Source: CAZISM01 sp964541895 (lineage in GTDB: Bacteria; Zhuqueibacterota; Zhuqueibacteria; Residuimicrobiales; Residuimicrobiaceae). From it: DNA of 18,148 bases. Under the pieces are notes generated by a model that saw only the letters and a program-made list of their open reading frames with translations, made no database searches and was not told the DNA's origin. The translations under genes were made by a program, and so were the position numbers. Positions 1 to 8,351 of this stretch are shown here, in pieces (position 1 is the stretch's first letter; every line of letters starts with the position of its first letter). The DNA is taken from NCBI GenBank assembly GCA_964541895.1, contig CAZISM010000106.1, forward strand, positions 1-18,148, in the 5' to 3' direction.

Positions 1-1817
1 AAGAACAGTCCATAGGACAAGTGCAGCACGCTGCGCTCCGTCAGCGGCAGCGCAACACCAAAGCGGGGACTGAGCTGGCTTTTGGTAGCCGCTTCGATTT
101 TGCTGCTGGTCGACGGATTGCTGAGGTCAGCGGGGTAGACGCCGCGCGGTTCGAAACGATCATAACGCAGACCGATGTTCATGATAAAGTAGGACCATTC
201 CACACGATCCTGGATGTAGGCGCTCATCTCAAACGGTTTTTTGATATAGTCGACGTAGGCGGGACTCTCCACTTCAACGGGCCGCGGTTTCCAGTCCGTT
301 TGCCGGTCGAGGCGAATGGAATAACTGGCCACCTCAATCTTGTGCTGTGTGGACTGGAAACCCACCTTGATCTGGTTCATGCGATTCACCTGATAGGTCA
401 GGTCAGACTTGAACATCGTATTGGTCGTCGTTCGTTCCGAGTGGCCCATATTAGTGCCGGCCATATAAAAATGTGGACCGCCGCCGATATCGAAACGGGT
501 ATCGGGCACATATCTGGAATCGTAAGGGCTGGCAAATACATAGCTTTTATAATTTTTTGAAAAATTGGCAAACTTGACATTGATAAATCCGCTTTTGTTG
601 ATCACATAATCGTAATGGAGCATATGGGTGTTGCCCGTGCTGTAATAGGTGGGCCGGCCGTCCGGATTATATTTGAAGCGATGCTCATAGCCCTGCGACT
701 CCCCGTCCTCGTGGATGTACTCGTAGGTGAGTTTATGGTTGTTGAACGGTTTGGCGATGAGCTTGCCATGCATGTTGAGGGATTCGGACCACTGCATCGG
801 CACCAGTTCGCCGTTGCCGGTAGCCTGAATGCGCCACTGGCTCCGTTCTTCCGGCACGTAGGAGGAATCGGACGGCAGAAAAAGCCTCTTGCCGTAATAG
901 GGTCCGTCATCCTTGTTGAATCGGAACGACGAAAAGAAGAGCAGGTTTTTTACCGGCAGGGCGCCGGACAGCGTGCCCTGGACGTCATAGACGTTGCCGA
1001 AGCGGGCTGTATTAAAATAAGAGAGCTGCTCCTCTGAATAATCCTCCCGTTTCAGACCGGCGCCGTTTTTCACGATAAAGGGCATTTTACGGCCGGAGAG
1101 GTAGGCCCCGCTGTAGGCGGAAAGCTGGCCGCTGAACCTGGCTTGCGGTTCTTTGGAGACGATGTTGACGACCCCGGACATCGCCTGACCATATTCGGCG
1201 TTGAAGGTTCCGCTGATCACTTCCACCTCGGCGATAGAGTTCGGCTGCAGGCCGATCATCTGGGTGCCGCTGAAGCCATCGTTGACCGCAATGCCGTCGA
1301 TCATATACGACACTTCACCCAAGCGGCCGCCGCGGAAATGGCCTTCGATGACGCCGGCCTGCAAATTAACGATCTGGCCGACGCTCTCGACCGGCAGCAT
1401 GTTGATGTCTTCGCTGGAAACTCGAGCCGAAGTGGAGGTCAAATCCTTTTGCACCAGGGGACGCTCGGCACGGACGACCACTTCTTCACCTTCGATGACG
1501 GTAGAGTTCATTTCTGTGGACTGTGTCGTAGTGGCGTCCACGTTGACATTGATACCCTCAATTTTCCTGGTCTGATATCCCATGCTGCGAAAAACGATGG
1601 TATATTTGCCCGGCGGGATATTGATGATAAAGTAGTAGCCGTTCAAATCGGTGATGGCGCCGAACGAGGTTCCTTCCAGAAACACATTGGTACCGGGAAG
1701 GGGCTCTTTCTTTTCGGATTCCAGCACGCGCCCGGATATTTTTCCGGTTTGTCCGGCAAAGGCGCACGAAAGGGCGAGCAGGAGTGTTATGATGAACATG
1801 ACCTGGCGTTTTTTCAT
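1..1817 (-). CDS. TonB-dependent outer-membrane receptor, C-terminus cut by the window edge
   Basis: This gene is read on the minus strand from an ATG at 1817 with AAGGAG about 9 bases upstream. About 605 residues are visible and no stop is reached before position 1. Residues 1-22 form a signal peptide (MKKRQVMFIITLLLALSCAFA). Residues about 24-105 form a carboxypeptidase-regulatory-like beta-sandwich (GKISGRVLESEKKEPLPGTN, then NGYYFIINIPPGKYTIVF). A plug domain follows (VSYMIDGIAVND, then EVEVISGTFNAEYGQAMSGV), and then aromatic-rich alternating strands typical of the 22-stranded barrel. The family imports large ligands across the outer membrane using TonB energy. This one sits in a glycosidase cluster, so an oligosaccharide is the likely cargo. 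No SusD-like lipoprotein is visible next to it; one could lie to the left of the window. Its promoter is lost in the N gap. The receptor class is secure, the ligand is inferred. Confidence 0.93.
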   Translation of the reverse strand, partial: MKKRQVMFIITLLLALSCAFAGQTGKISGRVLESEKKEPLPGTNVFLEGTSFGAITDLNGYYFIINIPPGKYTIVFRSMGYQTRKIEGINVNVDATTTQSTEMNSTVIEGEEVVVRAERPLVQKDLTSTSARVSSEDINMLPVESVGQIVNLQAGVIEGHFRGGRLGEVSYMIDGIAVNDGFSGTQMIGLQPNSIAEVEVISGTFNAEYGQAMSGVVNIVSKEPQARFSGQLSAYSGAYLSGRKMPFIVKNGAGLKREDYSEEQLSYFNTARFGNVYDVQGTLSGALPVKNLLFFSSFRFNKDDGPYYGKRLFLPSDSSYVPEERSQWRIQATGNGELVPMQWSESLNMHGKLIAKPFNNHKLTYEYIHEDGESQGYEHRFKYNPDGRPTYYSTGNTHMLHYDYVINKSGFINVKFANFSKNYKSYVFASPYDSRYVPDTRFDIGGGPHFYMAGTNMGHSERTTTNTMFKSDLTYQVNRMNQIKVGFQSTQHKIEVASYSIRLDRQTDWKPRPVEVESPAYVDYIKKPFEMSAYIQDRVEWSYFIMNIGLRYDRFEPRGVYPADLSNPSTSSKIEAATKSQLSPRFGVALPLTERSVLHLSYGLF

Positions 1818-1841
1818 AATGCCGACTCCTTGAAATGATGA

Positions 1842-1941
1842 NNNNNNNNNNNNNNNNNNNNNNNNNNNNNNNNNNNNNNNNNNNNNNNNNNNNNNNNNNN
1901 NNNNNNNNNNNNNNNNNNNNNNNNNNNNNNNNNNNNNNNNN
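1842..1941. other. Assembly gap of 100 Ns
   Basis: Exactly 100 N characters separate the 5' end of the TonB receptor gene from the truncated regulator gene. A round 100 is usually a placeholder for a gap of unknown length. The regulator reading frame is open as it enters the gap and still lacks roughly 110-140 residues of a normal family member. If the gene is intact, the real gap must be at least about 350-420 bases plus the receptor's promoter. Confidence 0.98.
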
Positions 1942-2639
1942 GCATCCTGCAGGGCCTTTTTATACCCTGCCAGCCTTTCACGGGCGCTGGAGAGCAGCGT
2001 GTTGATGACAATCGCAATTTTACTGTGACCGCAGCGGATGAGGTGGGCGGTGATTTTATAAGCTCCTTCGAAATTGTCCGTAATCACCTGGTCGATCGCA
2101 ACACCGTTGATGGTACGATCCGCCAGAACGACCGGGATTCGGTTTTTCAGAAATTTTTCCACAATGGAGCGATTCTTGTCGTCAGCGGCCGCGGTGGGGA
2201 CATAGACGACGCCGGTGACGCCCTGGTCGATGAGCCGGTCGGCATGATGCTCAGCCTGGCCGTGCAGGTCAAAGGAATTGCACAGGATGAGTTGGCAGTT
2301 GTGTTCGATCGCCTTGTCGCCGGCCCCGCGGATGATTTCGATGCCAAAGCCGCTTTTATAGTAATGGAGGATAAGACCTATGCGATAGCTTTTGCTGGAT
2401 TGGATGAGGGGTTTACTGACAAACGTTCCGAGTTTCTGTTTACGGGTTACATAACCTTTATCGGCCAGATTCTGTATGGCGTGTTTGACGGTGGCGCGGG
2501 AAAGATTCAAGTCTTTGCTCAGCTCTTCTTCGGTGGGAATTTTTTCATGCAAATGGTAAATACCCTGATCGATCTGTTCTTTCAACCAGACTTGGAGCTG
2601 AAAGTACTTGGGTATGGGACTTTTTTCATCAATGATCAT
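1942..2639 (-). CDS. AraR-type transcriptional regulator: GntR winged helix plus LacI-type sugar-binding domain, C-terminus lost in the assembly gap
   Basis: The start is the ATG at 2639, and 232 complete codons are visible before the N run. Residues about 8-75 are a GntR winged helix-turn-helix: IPKYFQLQVWLKEQI, then IPTEEELSKDLNLSRATVKH, then DKGYVTRKQKLGTFVS. From about residue 85 a LacI/periplasmic-binding-like effector domain begins: YRIGLILHYY, GAGDKAIEHNCQLILCNS, DQGVTGVVYVPT, IPVVLADRTINGVAIDQVITDNFEG, and CGHSKIAIVIN with RERLAGYKKALQD. This mixed architecture is that of AraR (B. subtilis arabinose repressor), whose usual length is about 360 residues. The protein would be a cytosolic dimeric repressor released from DNA by a sugar. 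It has its own promoter, with a dyad at the transcription start that matches dyads at the GH2 and GH92 promoters, so it is probably self-repressing and in control of the cluster. The effector sugar is not deducible from sequence alone. Confidence 0.93.
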
Positions 2640-2662
2640 TAATAAAAGCCCTATTTGCTTTA

Positions 2663-2674
2663 TTGTACACACAA
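2663..2674. promoter_or_regulatory. Predicted AraR-type operator at the regulator's own promoter
   Basis: The plus strand reads TTGTACACACAA; the minus strand, the direction of the regulator gene, reads TTGTGTGTACAA. The outer arms TTGT/ACAA are a perfect dyad. The site shares its first base with the -10 box and extends over the expected transcription start, the classic position for repression. It matches the dyads at 13291-13302 and 16086-16097 and resembles the published B. subtilis AraR operator core (TTGTACGTACAA). Binding by the adjacent regulator is inferred. Confidence 0.7.
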
Positions 2675-2702
2675 TTATACAATATATAATTTTTAAATGC
2701 AA
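2674..2702 (-). promoter_or_regulatory. Sigma70-type promoter of the regulator gene
   Basis: On the minus strand TTGCAT (2702-2697) is followed by a 17-base AT-rich spacer and a perfect TATAAT (2679-2674). The start codon lies about 35 bases downstream of the -10. This is one of the best-formed promoters in the window, and an operator-like dyad abuts its -10. Confidence 0.7.
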
Positions 2703-2772
2703 GAAAATTCACACTTTTTTTCTTAAGGGCTAAAACCCTCGGCCTCGCGTGCGGATGGACAGAAGCGACGGG

Positions 2773-2813
2773 AAAAATAAACCTTCCCATCCATAAGGGC
2801 GCAGAATGGGAGG
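2773..2813 (-). terminator. Probable intrinsic terminator at the end of the leftward enzyme genes
   Basis: On the minus strand, 11 bases after the stop codon of the 4942-2825 gene, CCTCCCAT (2813-2806) pairs with ATGGGAAGG (2790-2782) through eight pairs and one bulged A. The loop is 15 bases. TTTATTTTT follows immediately (2781-2773). The stem is modest but its position is right. It would separate the glycosidase operon from the separately promoted regulator gene. Confidence 0.55.
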
Positions 2814-2824
2814 CTAGAGGAGAT

Positions 2825-4942
2825 CTATAGATTCAGGTTCATGGTTCTTGTCTCACCTTTTTTCATCTTGATTCGGGATCCATGCGCTTCAAAATCGCAG
2901 TCTTTCCAGGCCGTCAGGAGTAATGCGGCAGAATGAGGATCAATCTCTCCACTGATGATGATACCTAGTCTGGAATACATATTTTTAAATAGAATTTTTC
3001 CCTGCCAAGGATTGCATCGAGCTATGTCAAGACGGCCGAACCAATCGTCAACCAGATTGCATATCAGAGATTGTGCGATCATAGCCATGGTGGTAATGTA
3101 AAACGTACGGTTATTGCCGCTTGATTCATATAGTTGTATCCAATGGGAGTCAGCGAGATCTGATCTGATCAGATTGCCCCAGTCCGTTTTCCATCCATCG
3201 CTATCGCCCATCCGCGATCCGGACAGCAGAAATTCGGCCAAGGTCCACCCCGCAAAATGGGGTTGTTCAGCGTTGATGGTTATGTTATATCGTCGCTCAT
3301 AGGCGATGGCGGTAGGGCCGGTTATTTGGGGATACAGCGGTAACAAGGCCAGTGGATTCAATTGTACGGGATGCTTTTGCATTCCTGCTTTTTCGCTTTT
3401 TGCTCCCTGGTTCGTATAGTAGTAGCCTCGTTCGTTCAATAACGTCGGAAAGGCCAATCCATCCTGTAGAATCTGCCGATACAGGCCGTCTCGATCCAGC
3501 CCGTATTCTACAGCTTTTTGAAAACAATACTGCGCACTGAATAGAGCACAGAGGTAATCTTTTTGATTAAAAGATCCATTTTCATCTAGTCCGGTCGATG
3601 GCGATACGAACAGGTGCCAAAACCCATCCGCTTCTTTTTTGCTTATGTTCCGATAGAATATAGCCGTTTCGCGGATGATCGGCGCAGCATATTTTTTCTT
3701 CCACCGCTCGTCATTAACAAATGCGGCGGTCTCGTCTGCCATTCTGGCTAACAGTCCGGAGATGTTGATGGAATAGTGGTTTTTCGTCGGAGGAGTGGGT
3801 TCGTAATAGCCCGCAAATCCTGCGTAAGGTATAGTAGCCGGCAGGGAAAGACCATCAACCCCATAAAGCCTTTTTGACACTTTTTTCATATCTACCAATC
3901 TTTCTGCCAGGTACTCAACCCAGGATCTGGGTATGGCCAGGTTGCCGGACGCCAGCAGGACCGGCGGCAGAAAGGTCACATCTCCGGGAAAGGCAAAAGG
4001 CCAGCCTTGGCCTGTCAAGCCCATGGGCGGCGCGATCCCCTTTTTATCCTCATTATGAGAATAAAACAGATAGGCCATGGTTCGCACCCACATTTTTTGT
4101 GCATCAGGGTCTGGAAGTAACAAGCAAGCGGTCTTATTCCATTTTTCATGCCACCAGGCGACCGTGCGGGACAAGGATGTATTTAGAGCAACTTTTGGTT
4201 CGGTTTGCACCGAAAGCAGAATACTGTTTTCCCCTTCTTCCAGGATGATGCGCAGGCGGCCATCCGCCGCTATTACCTTGGCATTGGTTTTCATAAACAG
4301 GGTGGAAGACGCATTCAAACAGGACAGGTCAACTCGGACCAGATCAGCGTTAATGCGGATAGATGATGTCTGGTACAGTTCCTGCCGATAATGCACATCC
4401 AGTTTCCTGAATGGATCCAGCACCATCATCGGTGCGTTCCCTTTTACAATGATTTTGATGCCACCGAGATCGCGTTGCAGCGGGTCAAACCATGTTATCA
4501 CTTTAACATGATTTTCGCCATCTGCAAAACAGGTGGTAATCGTTCCGTCATAGAATGATTGGTGTTGATTGTACTCTACGATTTTTTTCGGTTGCTCGTC
4601 CCAGTAGAGGGAAGCAAGGGGGAGCAGATAATCCATGCCAAATTTGGCCCGGGCAAAGTGCTGCAGATGCAGATAGTGGGGTATCCCATATTTAAAAAAA
4701 GTCGGTGCCGCGGGATTTACGTGCAGTCCCAGCGGGCCATACAGGCATCCAAATCGGCCATTCCCCTGATATAGATGAATCGCTGCCGTTTCGGGCGGGG
4801 TGGTCCGTATGATATCGGCGCTGGAAATGGCGGCTTGTATTGAGAAATCGATGTGGTCTGCAGCACTCGACCATACCGCGTTGCTGCAAATGAACAGGAC
4901 AAAGATTTTTAAAACCCGGCGTGCATTCGATGTTGGTTTCAT
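2825..4942 (-). CDS. Secreted (alpha/alpha)6-barrel glycoside hydrolase candidate, GH95/GH65-like, paralog A
   Basis: The protein has 705 residues from the ATG at 4942. A GTG four codons further upstream is possible but lies close to the predicted -10 box. Residues 1-29 look like a signal peptide (ARRVLKIFVLFICSNAVWSS). The next segment, LYQGNGRFGCLYGPLGLHV, resembles the glycine-rich N-terminal sandwich motif of GH95/GH65 enzymes. Further on come WWHEKW, APPMGLTGQGWPFAFPGDVT, SPSTGLDENGSFNQKDYLCA and IAQSLICNLVDDWFG, then a beta-rich tail ending RLGIIISGEI and LTAWKDCDFEAHG, in the same order as the helical barrel and C-terminal domain of GH95. Asp/Glu in the TGLDENG and VDDW motifs are conserved in the second copy at 13403-15535 and are candidate active-site residues. 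The two copies look roughly 55-60% identical by eye. I cannot assign a CAZy family with certainty. The gene follows the FN3-like protein by 47 bases and may be read from the operon or from its own promoter. It appears more AT-rich than paralog B. Confidence 0.75.
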   Translation of the reverse strand: MKPTSNARRVLKIFVLFICSNAVWSSAADHIDFSIQAAISSADIIRTTPPETAAIHLYQGNGRFGCLYGPLGLHVNPAAPTFFKYGIPHYLHLQHFARAKFGMDYLLPLASLYWDEQPKKIVEYNQHQSFYDGTITTCFADGENHVKVITWFDPLQRDLGGIKIIVKGNAPMMVLDPFRKLDVHYRQELYQTSSIRINADLVRVDLSCLNASSTLFMKTNAKVIAADGRLRIILEEGENSILLSVQTEPKVALNTSLSRTVAWWHEKWNKTACLLLPDPDAQKMWVRTMAYLFYSHNEDKKGIAPPMGLTGQGWPFAFPGDVTFLPPVLLASGNLAIPRSWVEYLAERLVDMKKVSKRLYGVDGLSLPATIPYAGFAGYYEPTPPTKNHYSINISGLLARMADETAAFVNDERWKKKYAAPIIRETAIFYRNISKKEADGFWHLFVSPSTGLDENGSFNQKDYLCALFSAQYCFQKAVEYGLDRDGLYRQILQDGLAFPTLLNERGYYYTNQGAKSEKAGMQKHPVQLNPLALLPLYPQITGPTAIAYERRYNITINAEQPHFAGWTLAEFLLSGSRMGDSDGWKTDWGNLIRSDLADSHWIQLYESSGNNRTFYITTMAMIAQSLICNLVDDWFGRLDIARCNPWQGKILFKNMYSRLGIIISGEIDPHSAALLLTAWKDCDFEAHGSRIKMKKGETRTMNLNL

Positions 4943-4956
4943 CCGGCTTCTCACGT

Positions 4957-4985
4957 TATATATCGTTTGTTATAGTACGGTCCAA
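4957..4985 (-). promoter_or_regulatory. Possible promoter of the paralog A gene
   Basis: In the 47-base spacer, the minus strand has TTGGAC (4985-4980), a 17-base spacer and TATATA (4962-4957). Spacing is ideal, but the leader before the ATG at 4942 would be only about 8 bases, with no clear ribosome site. No TTGTNNNNACAA dyad is present here, unlike at the other three promoters. It may be a chance match within a longer operon. Confidence 0.35.
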
Positions 4986-4989
4986 CTGC

Positions 4990-7900
4990 TTATTTGATCA
5001 GCACAAATCTGCCTATCTTTTCGCCGATGCCGGGTGCTTGTACATGATAGATATAATTGCCGGCGGCGATATGCATGTTGTCTTTGGACATGATGTCCCA
5101 AACAGCGGTGCCGTCGTTGATGGCGGATTCATGTTCAATGGTATCAATCAGATAGCCCTGCACCGTAAAGATGCGGATGGTCGCTTTGTTGGGCATATGA
5201 ATAAAATGGAGTTGCATGGGCCCGCGGCCGGCCAGATAGGGGCTGGAGGGTTCCCACAGCTCGGTGACGATATAGGGATTGGGGACCACGGCGATGCGGT
5301 CAAGATCGTTTTTTGCACGAGTGTAATTGATCGCTGCTTTGCTGGTGGAGAATTGAAAGACCTCACCCTGCTGGGGAGGTACTCGCATGCGCACCTGATA
5401 CACATCTCCGGGCTGAGGCCAGACGGGGGCGCTGGCGTCGGGTTCAGGTTGGAGATCAAAGCGCCAGGAGTAGATGAATTTTCTATAGCCCATTTCGGGA
5501 GCGACGCCACGCTTCCAGCCGAGGACGATGCGGATGGATTCTCCGTTATCCCAGCGGTTGTTGAGGTTGTCGTCGGTGATGATGAAATCCAGTTTTTCGT
5601 CAAGATTGGGGCAATAGATGAAAAAGGGTACGGGGACGGTTTTGGCGAAGCGGCTGGTTCTGAAGGTGGTGTCGCTGATTTCCTGAGTGAAGACGATGTC
5701 AAAGTCGAGGTTGACCGCAGTTTCCTCGAGGCTGGGTTCAGCGGACAGGACGGCCTTGACTTGGCATTGGCTGCCTGATTTCCAACCGTTGCTGACGATT
5801 GCGCGGGAAGTGTCAAAATTGATTTTGACGATCAGGCCGTCAAAATAGACGGTTTCATGGTCCAGGCGTTCACAGCGACGCCAGGGTTGAACGGTTTGCG
5901 GCAAACCGTCATGGACCGTTTTGGTGATGTGATACGAAGGCATATCGCGCCAGCCGGAGTCGGGATAGCTGAACTCGAGTCGATAGGCGGCATCAACGAG
6001 GTTTTGCGGACTAAAGATTTCGTATTTGATAACGGCGTCGGATTTCGGGCCGAGGTGCTGCACATGGGCGGCGATGTCGGGCGCTTGATAGCCGGCGGCA
6101 ACGGCGGTCGGGGTGACCACGGCGCAATTGGGTGAATAGGCTTTGATATCGTTCAGCATATCAATTTTAACGTTAAAGTTGCACTCGGTCGGCAATACGG
6201 ATTCATGCAAAACCGTTTTGACGTAACGGTCGTCCATCCCCGTCGCAGGTACGGCAGGCATCCATCCGTTGTCAAAGGAGCAGAGGGCATAGTAATAGGT
6301 TTGACCATTGATGATGTTGGCGCTGTCGATGTAGCTGTGGACCAGTCCACGGTTGTCGCCGATGTTGAAGTGGAGGCCGTTATACATGCCAGGGAAGAAT
6401 CCGGAGATGCTGTCTTTTTTGTCACAGCGGAAGATGGGTTTGTTCATGGTTTGTACGCCATAGGCATCGGTGATGATATGGGGATCGTTGAACGATGGAT
6501 CGGTGGAGCGATAGAGGGAATAGCCCTGAAAATCATAGACGCCGAAAAAGCGATCATAGGAATTTTCGGCGCTGTCGTCCCAGTAGAGATAGACCTTGCC
6601 GTCGCCGGCCACGGCTTTGAGTGTGGGCACTTTGGGTGGTCGGGCAAAGTTGTAATTGGCGTTATATATTTTTTGCACGGTCTCCTTTTTTCGAATGGCA
6701 TCCTCAAGCTGCTCTTTGCTGGTATGCCCTTCAGCGAAAAACAGAGAAAAGGAAAACCGGTTGCGTGTTTTCGCCGGCAGAGAGGTTGGTCCCGAACAGA
6801 AAAAGACTTGCAGGTTGGCGACAAAGCGATATTCATCGGCACCAAAGCCTACAGAATCGTAACACCAGCGCAGCAGCTCTTCATCATCGGTATCATTGTT
6901 GCCGCGATTGCCGGCCCAGAATCCTGTGAGTCCCAATTGATCGCCTTCATCCAGATCCTTTTCATCAAAATCCGGTTCGCCGTGAGTCGGTTTGCCGTCC
7001 CCTTCACCTTCATCGCGTCCGGTATAGGCCTCGTCAAACGGGCCGATGCCGTCGCGGCCGAGGTCATCGTTCAGGGGTTCACCCAGGTCATAAGCACCGT
7101 TGCCGTTTTTGTCTTCATACCTGTCCCAATCGCCATCCTCGTCGCCGGACCAGTGCCAGCGGGAAAAGAATTCTCCGCGTTGCGCCTGTTGACGCTGTTC
7201 GTCCAGTTTGCCGTTGAAATAATAACCGGTTGGTCCATACAGCCAGGTTCCCGGCCCGCTGTCGCGACCTTCATCAACCAGGCCATCTTCATCGGTGTCT
7301 ATACCGTCATACCCTTTGGTTGGGCTTTCAAGGAAACCATAGCAGCAGGCGGGCACGGGGCTATAGTTGCCTGGTCTGCCGACATTTTTATAGTCATAAC
7401 AATAGGCCACATCCAAACGGGTGTTATAGCCGGCCACGTCATCATCATCGCCGCCGATCTTGAAATCCGCATAGAGTGCGAAATAGACCGAATCGTAAGA
7501 TGTCGTGCCTTCGTTGTCCGTATCATAAAGCCAAAAATTATGGGTTTCGGTCATGACATTGCGCCATTGTAGCGAGCGGATATAAACCTGCGTGCCGAGT
7601 CCCCGCCTGCTGGAATCCGTGGCATCCGGATAATAGGCAAACTCTTCATCCGGATCGTCGTCGACGGCAAAAAAGGTCTCCAGATCCGCACTCATGATGC
7701 CCTTGCCGAAATAACCATTCCAGGCACCGGGCCAGCCCGGGTCTATGGCATCGTCCAATTTGTCTGGCCAGCGGGCAGGCCAGGTGTAAGGATCATCGCT
7801 CATAGCCGCTTCAAGTTGCGAAGGATTACAATACCCCCCTACGGCCTCATAACGCCAGCGCGCTGAACCATCCGGAGCGAGATCGCCGTTTGCATAGCAG

Positions 7901-8202
7901 AGTTCTGCACAAGCATGCCTGTTGCCATATATATCAGTAATTTTAGTCAGCACCCAGGGACCGAGGCCATCTATTTGCTGGTGCCCGCTGCCAATCGGAT
8001 ATTCTATGACATAGCCCATGGTCACACCGCCGACAAAACCGTCCGTCCAAAATGGAACACGAGACAAATTGCCATCCATGACGCCGTATTTGCGATTATT
8101 GATGTGACCGTTGTGACTTTTTTGCGCAAACACAGCCAGGCAGGAAAACGATATCAGCATTAGAAGCAGTTTGATGGTCGGTTCGACGGCTGCTCTTTTC
8201 AT
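4990..8202 (-). CDS. Large secreted FN3-like protein with Asp-rich repeats and a type IX-secretion-like C-terminal domain
   Basis: The protein has 1070 residues from the ATG at 8202; longer in-frame starts exist, but this one has GAGGAG six bases upstream and begins a signal peptide (KLLLMLISFSCLAVFAQ). Residues about 300-420 hold several Asp/Gly-rich stretches (DTDEDGLVDEGRD, DEDGDWDRYEDKNGNGAYD, EGEGDGKPTHGEPDFDEKD) that resemble thrombospondin-3 or dockerin-like calcium loops. Residues from about 520 form a fibronectin-III-like segment (VPTLKAVAGDGKVYLYWDD, FQGYSLYRST, YYYALCSFDNGW). The C-terminus from about residue 972 (IAVVPNPY, then ATIRIFTVQGYLIDTI, then AAGNYIYHVQ, ending GRFVLIK) is the FlgD-like fold seen in T9SS type-A sorting domains of FCB bacteria. 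A cell-surface or secreted location is likely. No catalytic motif is visible; binding or scaffolding of the glycan for the TonB receptor is inference. The 149-base space upstream, to the dehydrogenase gene, contains a six-pair hairpin without a T-run and no convincing promoter. Confidence 0.82.
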   Translation of the reverse strand: MKRAAVEPTIKLLLMLISFSCLAVFAQKSHNGHINNRKYGVMDGNLSRVPFWTDGFVGGVTMGYVIEYPIGSGHQQIDGLGPWVLTKITDIYGNRHACAELCYANGDLAPDGSARWRYEAVGGYCNPSQLEAAMSDDPYTWPARWPDKLDDAIDPGWPGAWNGYFGKGIMSADLETFFAVDDDPDEEFAYYPDATDSSRRGLGTQVYIRSLQWRNVMTETHNFWLYDTDNEGTTSYDSVYFALYADFKIGGDDDDVAGYNTRLDVAYCYDYKNVGRPGNYSPVPACCYGFLESPTKGYDGIDTDEDGLVDEGRDSGPGTWLYGPTGYYFNGKLDEQRQQAQRGEFFSRWHWSGDEDGDWDRYEDKNGNGAYDLGEPLNDDLGRDGIGPFDEAYTGRDEGEGDGKPTHGEPDFDEKDLDEGDQLGLTGFWAGNRGNNDTDDEELLRWCYDSVGFGADEYRFVANLQVFFCSGPTSLPAKTRNRFSFSLFFAEGHTSKEQLEDAIRKKETVQKIYNANYNFARPPKVPTLKAVAGDGKVYLYWDDSAENSYDRFFGVYDFQGYSLYRSTDPSFNDPHIITDAYGVQTMNKPIFRCDKKDSISGFFPGMYNGLHFNIGDNRGLVHSYIDSANIINGQTYYYALCSFDNGWMPAVPATGMDDRYVKTVLHESVLPTECNFNVKIDMLNDIKAYSPNCAVVTPTAVAAGYQAPDIAAHVQHLGPKSDAVIKYEIFSPQNLVDAAYRLEFSYPDSGWRDMPSYHITKTVHDGLPQTVQPWRRCERLDHETVYFDGLIVKINFDTSRAIVSNGWKSGSQCQVKAVLSAEPSLEETAVNLDFDIVFTQEISDTTFRTSRFAKTVPVPFFIYCPNLDEKLDFIITDDNLNNRWDNGESIRIVLGWKRGVAPEMGYRKFIYSWRFDLQPEPDASAPVWPQPGDVYQVRMRVPPQQGEVFQFSTSKAAINYTRAKNDLDRIAVVPNPYIVTELWEPSSPYLAGRGPMQLHFIHMPNKATIRIFTVQGYLIDTIEHESAINDGTAVWDIMSKDNMHIAAGNYIYHVQAPGIGEKIGRFVLIK

Positions 8203-8208
8203 CTGCAT

Positions 8209-8214
8209 CTCCTC
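8209..8214 (-). promoter_or_regulatory. Ribosome-binding site deciding the start at 8202
   Basis: The minus strand reads GAGGAG six bases before the ATG at 8202. It supports this start over in-frame codons up to 8235, which would put extra residues in front of an otherwise clean signal peptide. Confidence 0.75.
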
Positions 8215-8351
8215 AAGGATCTTGTTGAACGCCACGAATCACGGTTACACGCACGCCATGATAATAAATAAAGTTCCTCACGGCAGGATCACGCTCTGAT
8301 CAGCGCACGGGAACAAGCCGACGCCGATGAAGCGCGCTCAGCCTGGTCGCG

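Noticed and set aside
1143..1838. Plus-strand open frame of 231 codons, and a smaller one at 615-1037
   Set aside because: Both are antisense to the TonB-dependent receptor, whose frame is continuous from 1817 to the window edge.
2025..2642. Plus-strand open frame of 205 codons
   Set aside because: It lies opposite the GntR/LacI-type regulator, which shows unmistakable domain motifs on the minus strand.
4921..5778. Plus-strand open frame of 285 codons
   Set aside because: It is antisense to the C-terminal part of the FN3-like protein, whose T9SS-like tail is clearly coding on the minus strand.
7020..7310. Asp/Gly-rich coding repeats in the FN3-like gene as a DNA tandem repeat or CRISPR-like array
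   Set aside because: The similarity is at the protein level, with irregular spacing and no identical DNA units.
6205..7572. Plus-strand open frame of 455 codons
   Set aside because: It is antisense to the secreted FN3-like gene, has no ribosome site or family motifs, and its composition is what the complementary coding strand would give.
8325..8350. Hairpin AGCGCG/CGCGCT after the dehydrogenase stop, as a terminator
   Set aside because: It has only six pairs with an 11-base loop and no T-run follows on the minus strand; I would not split the operon on this.
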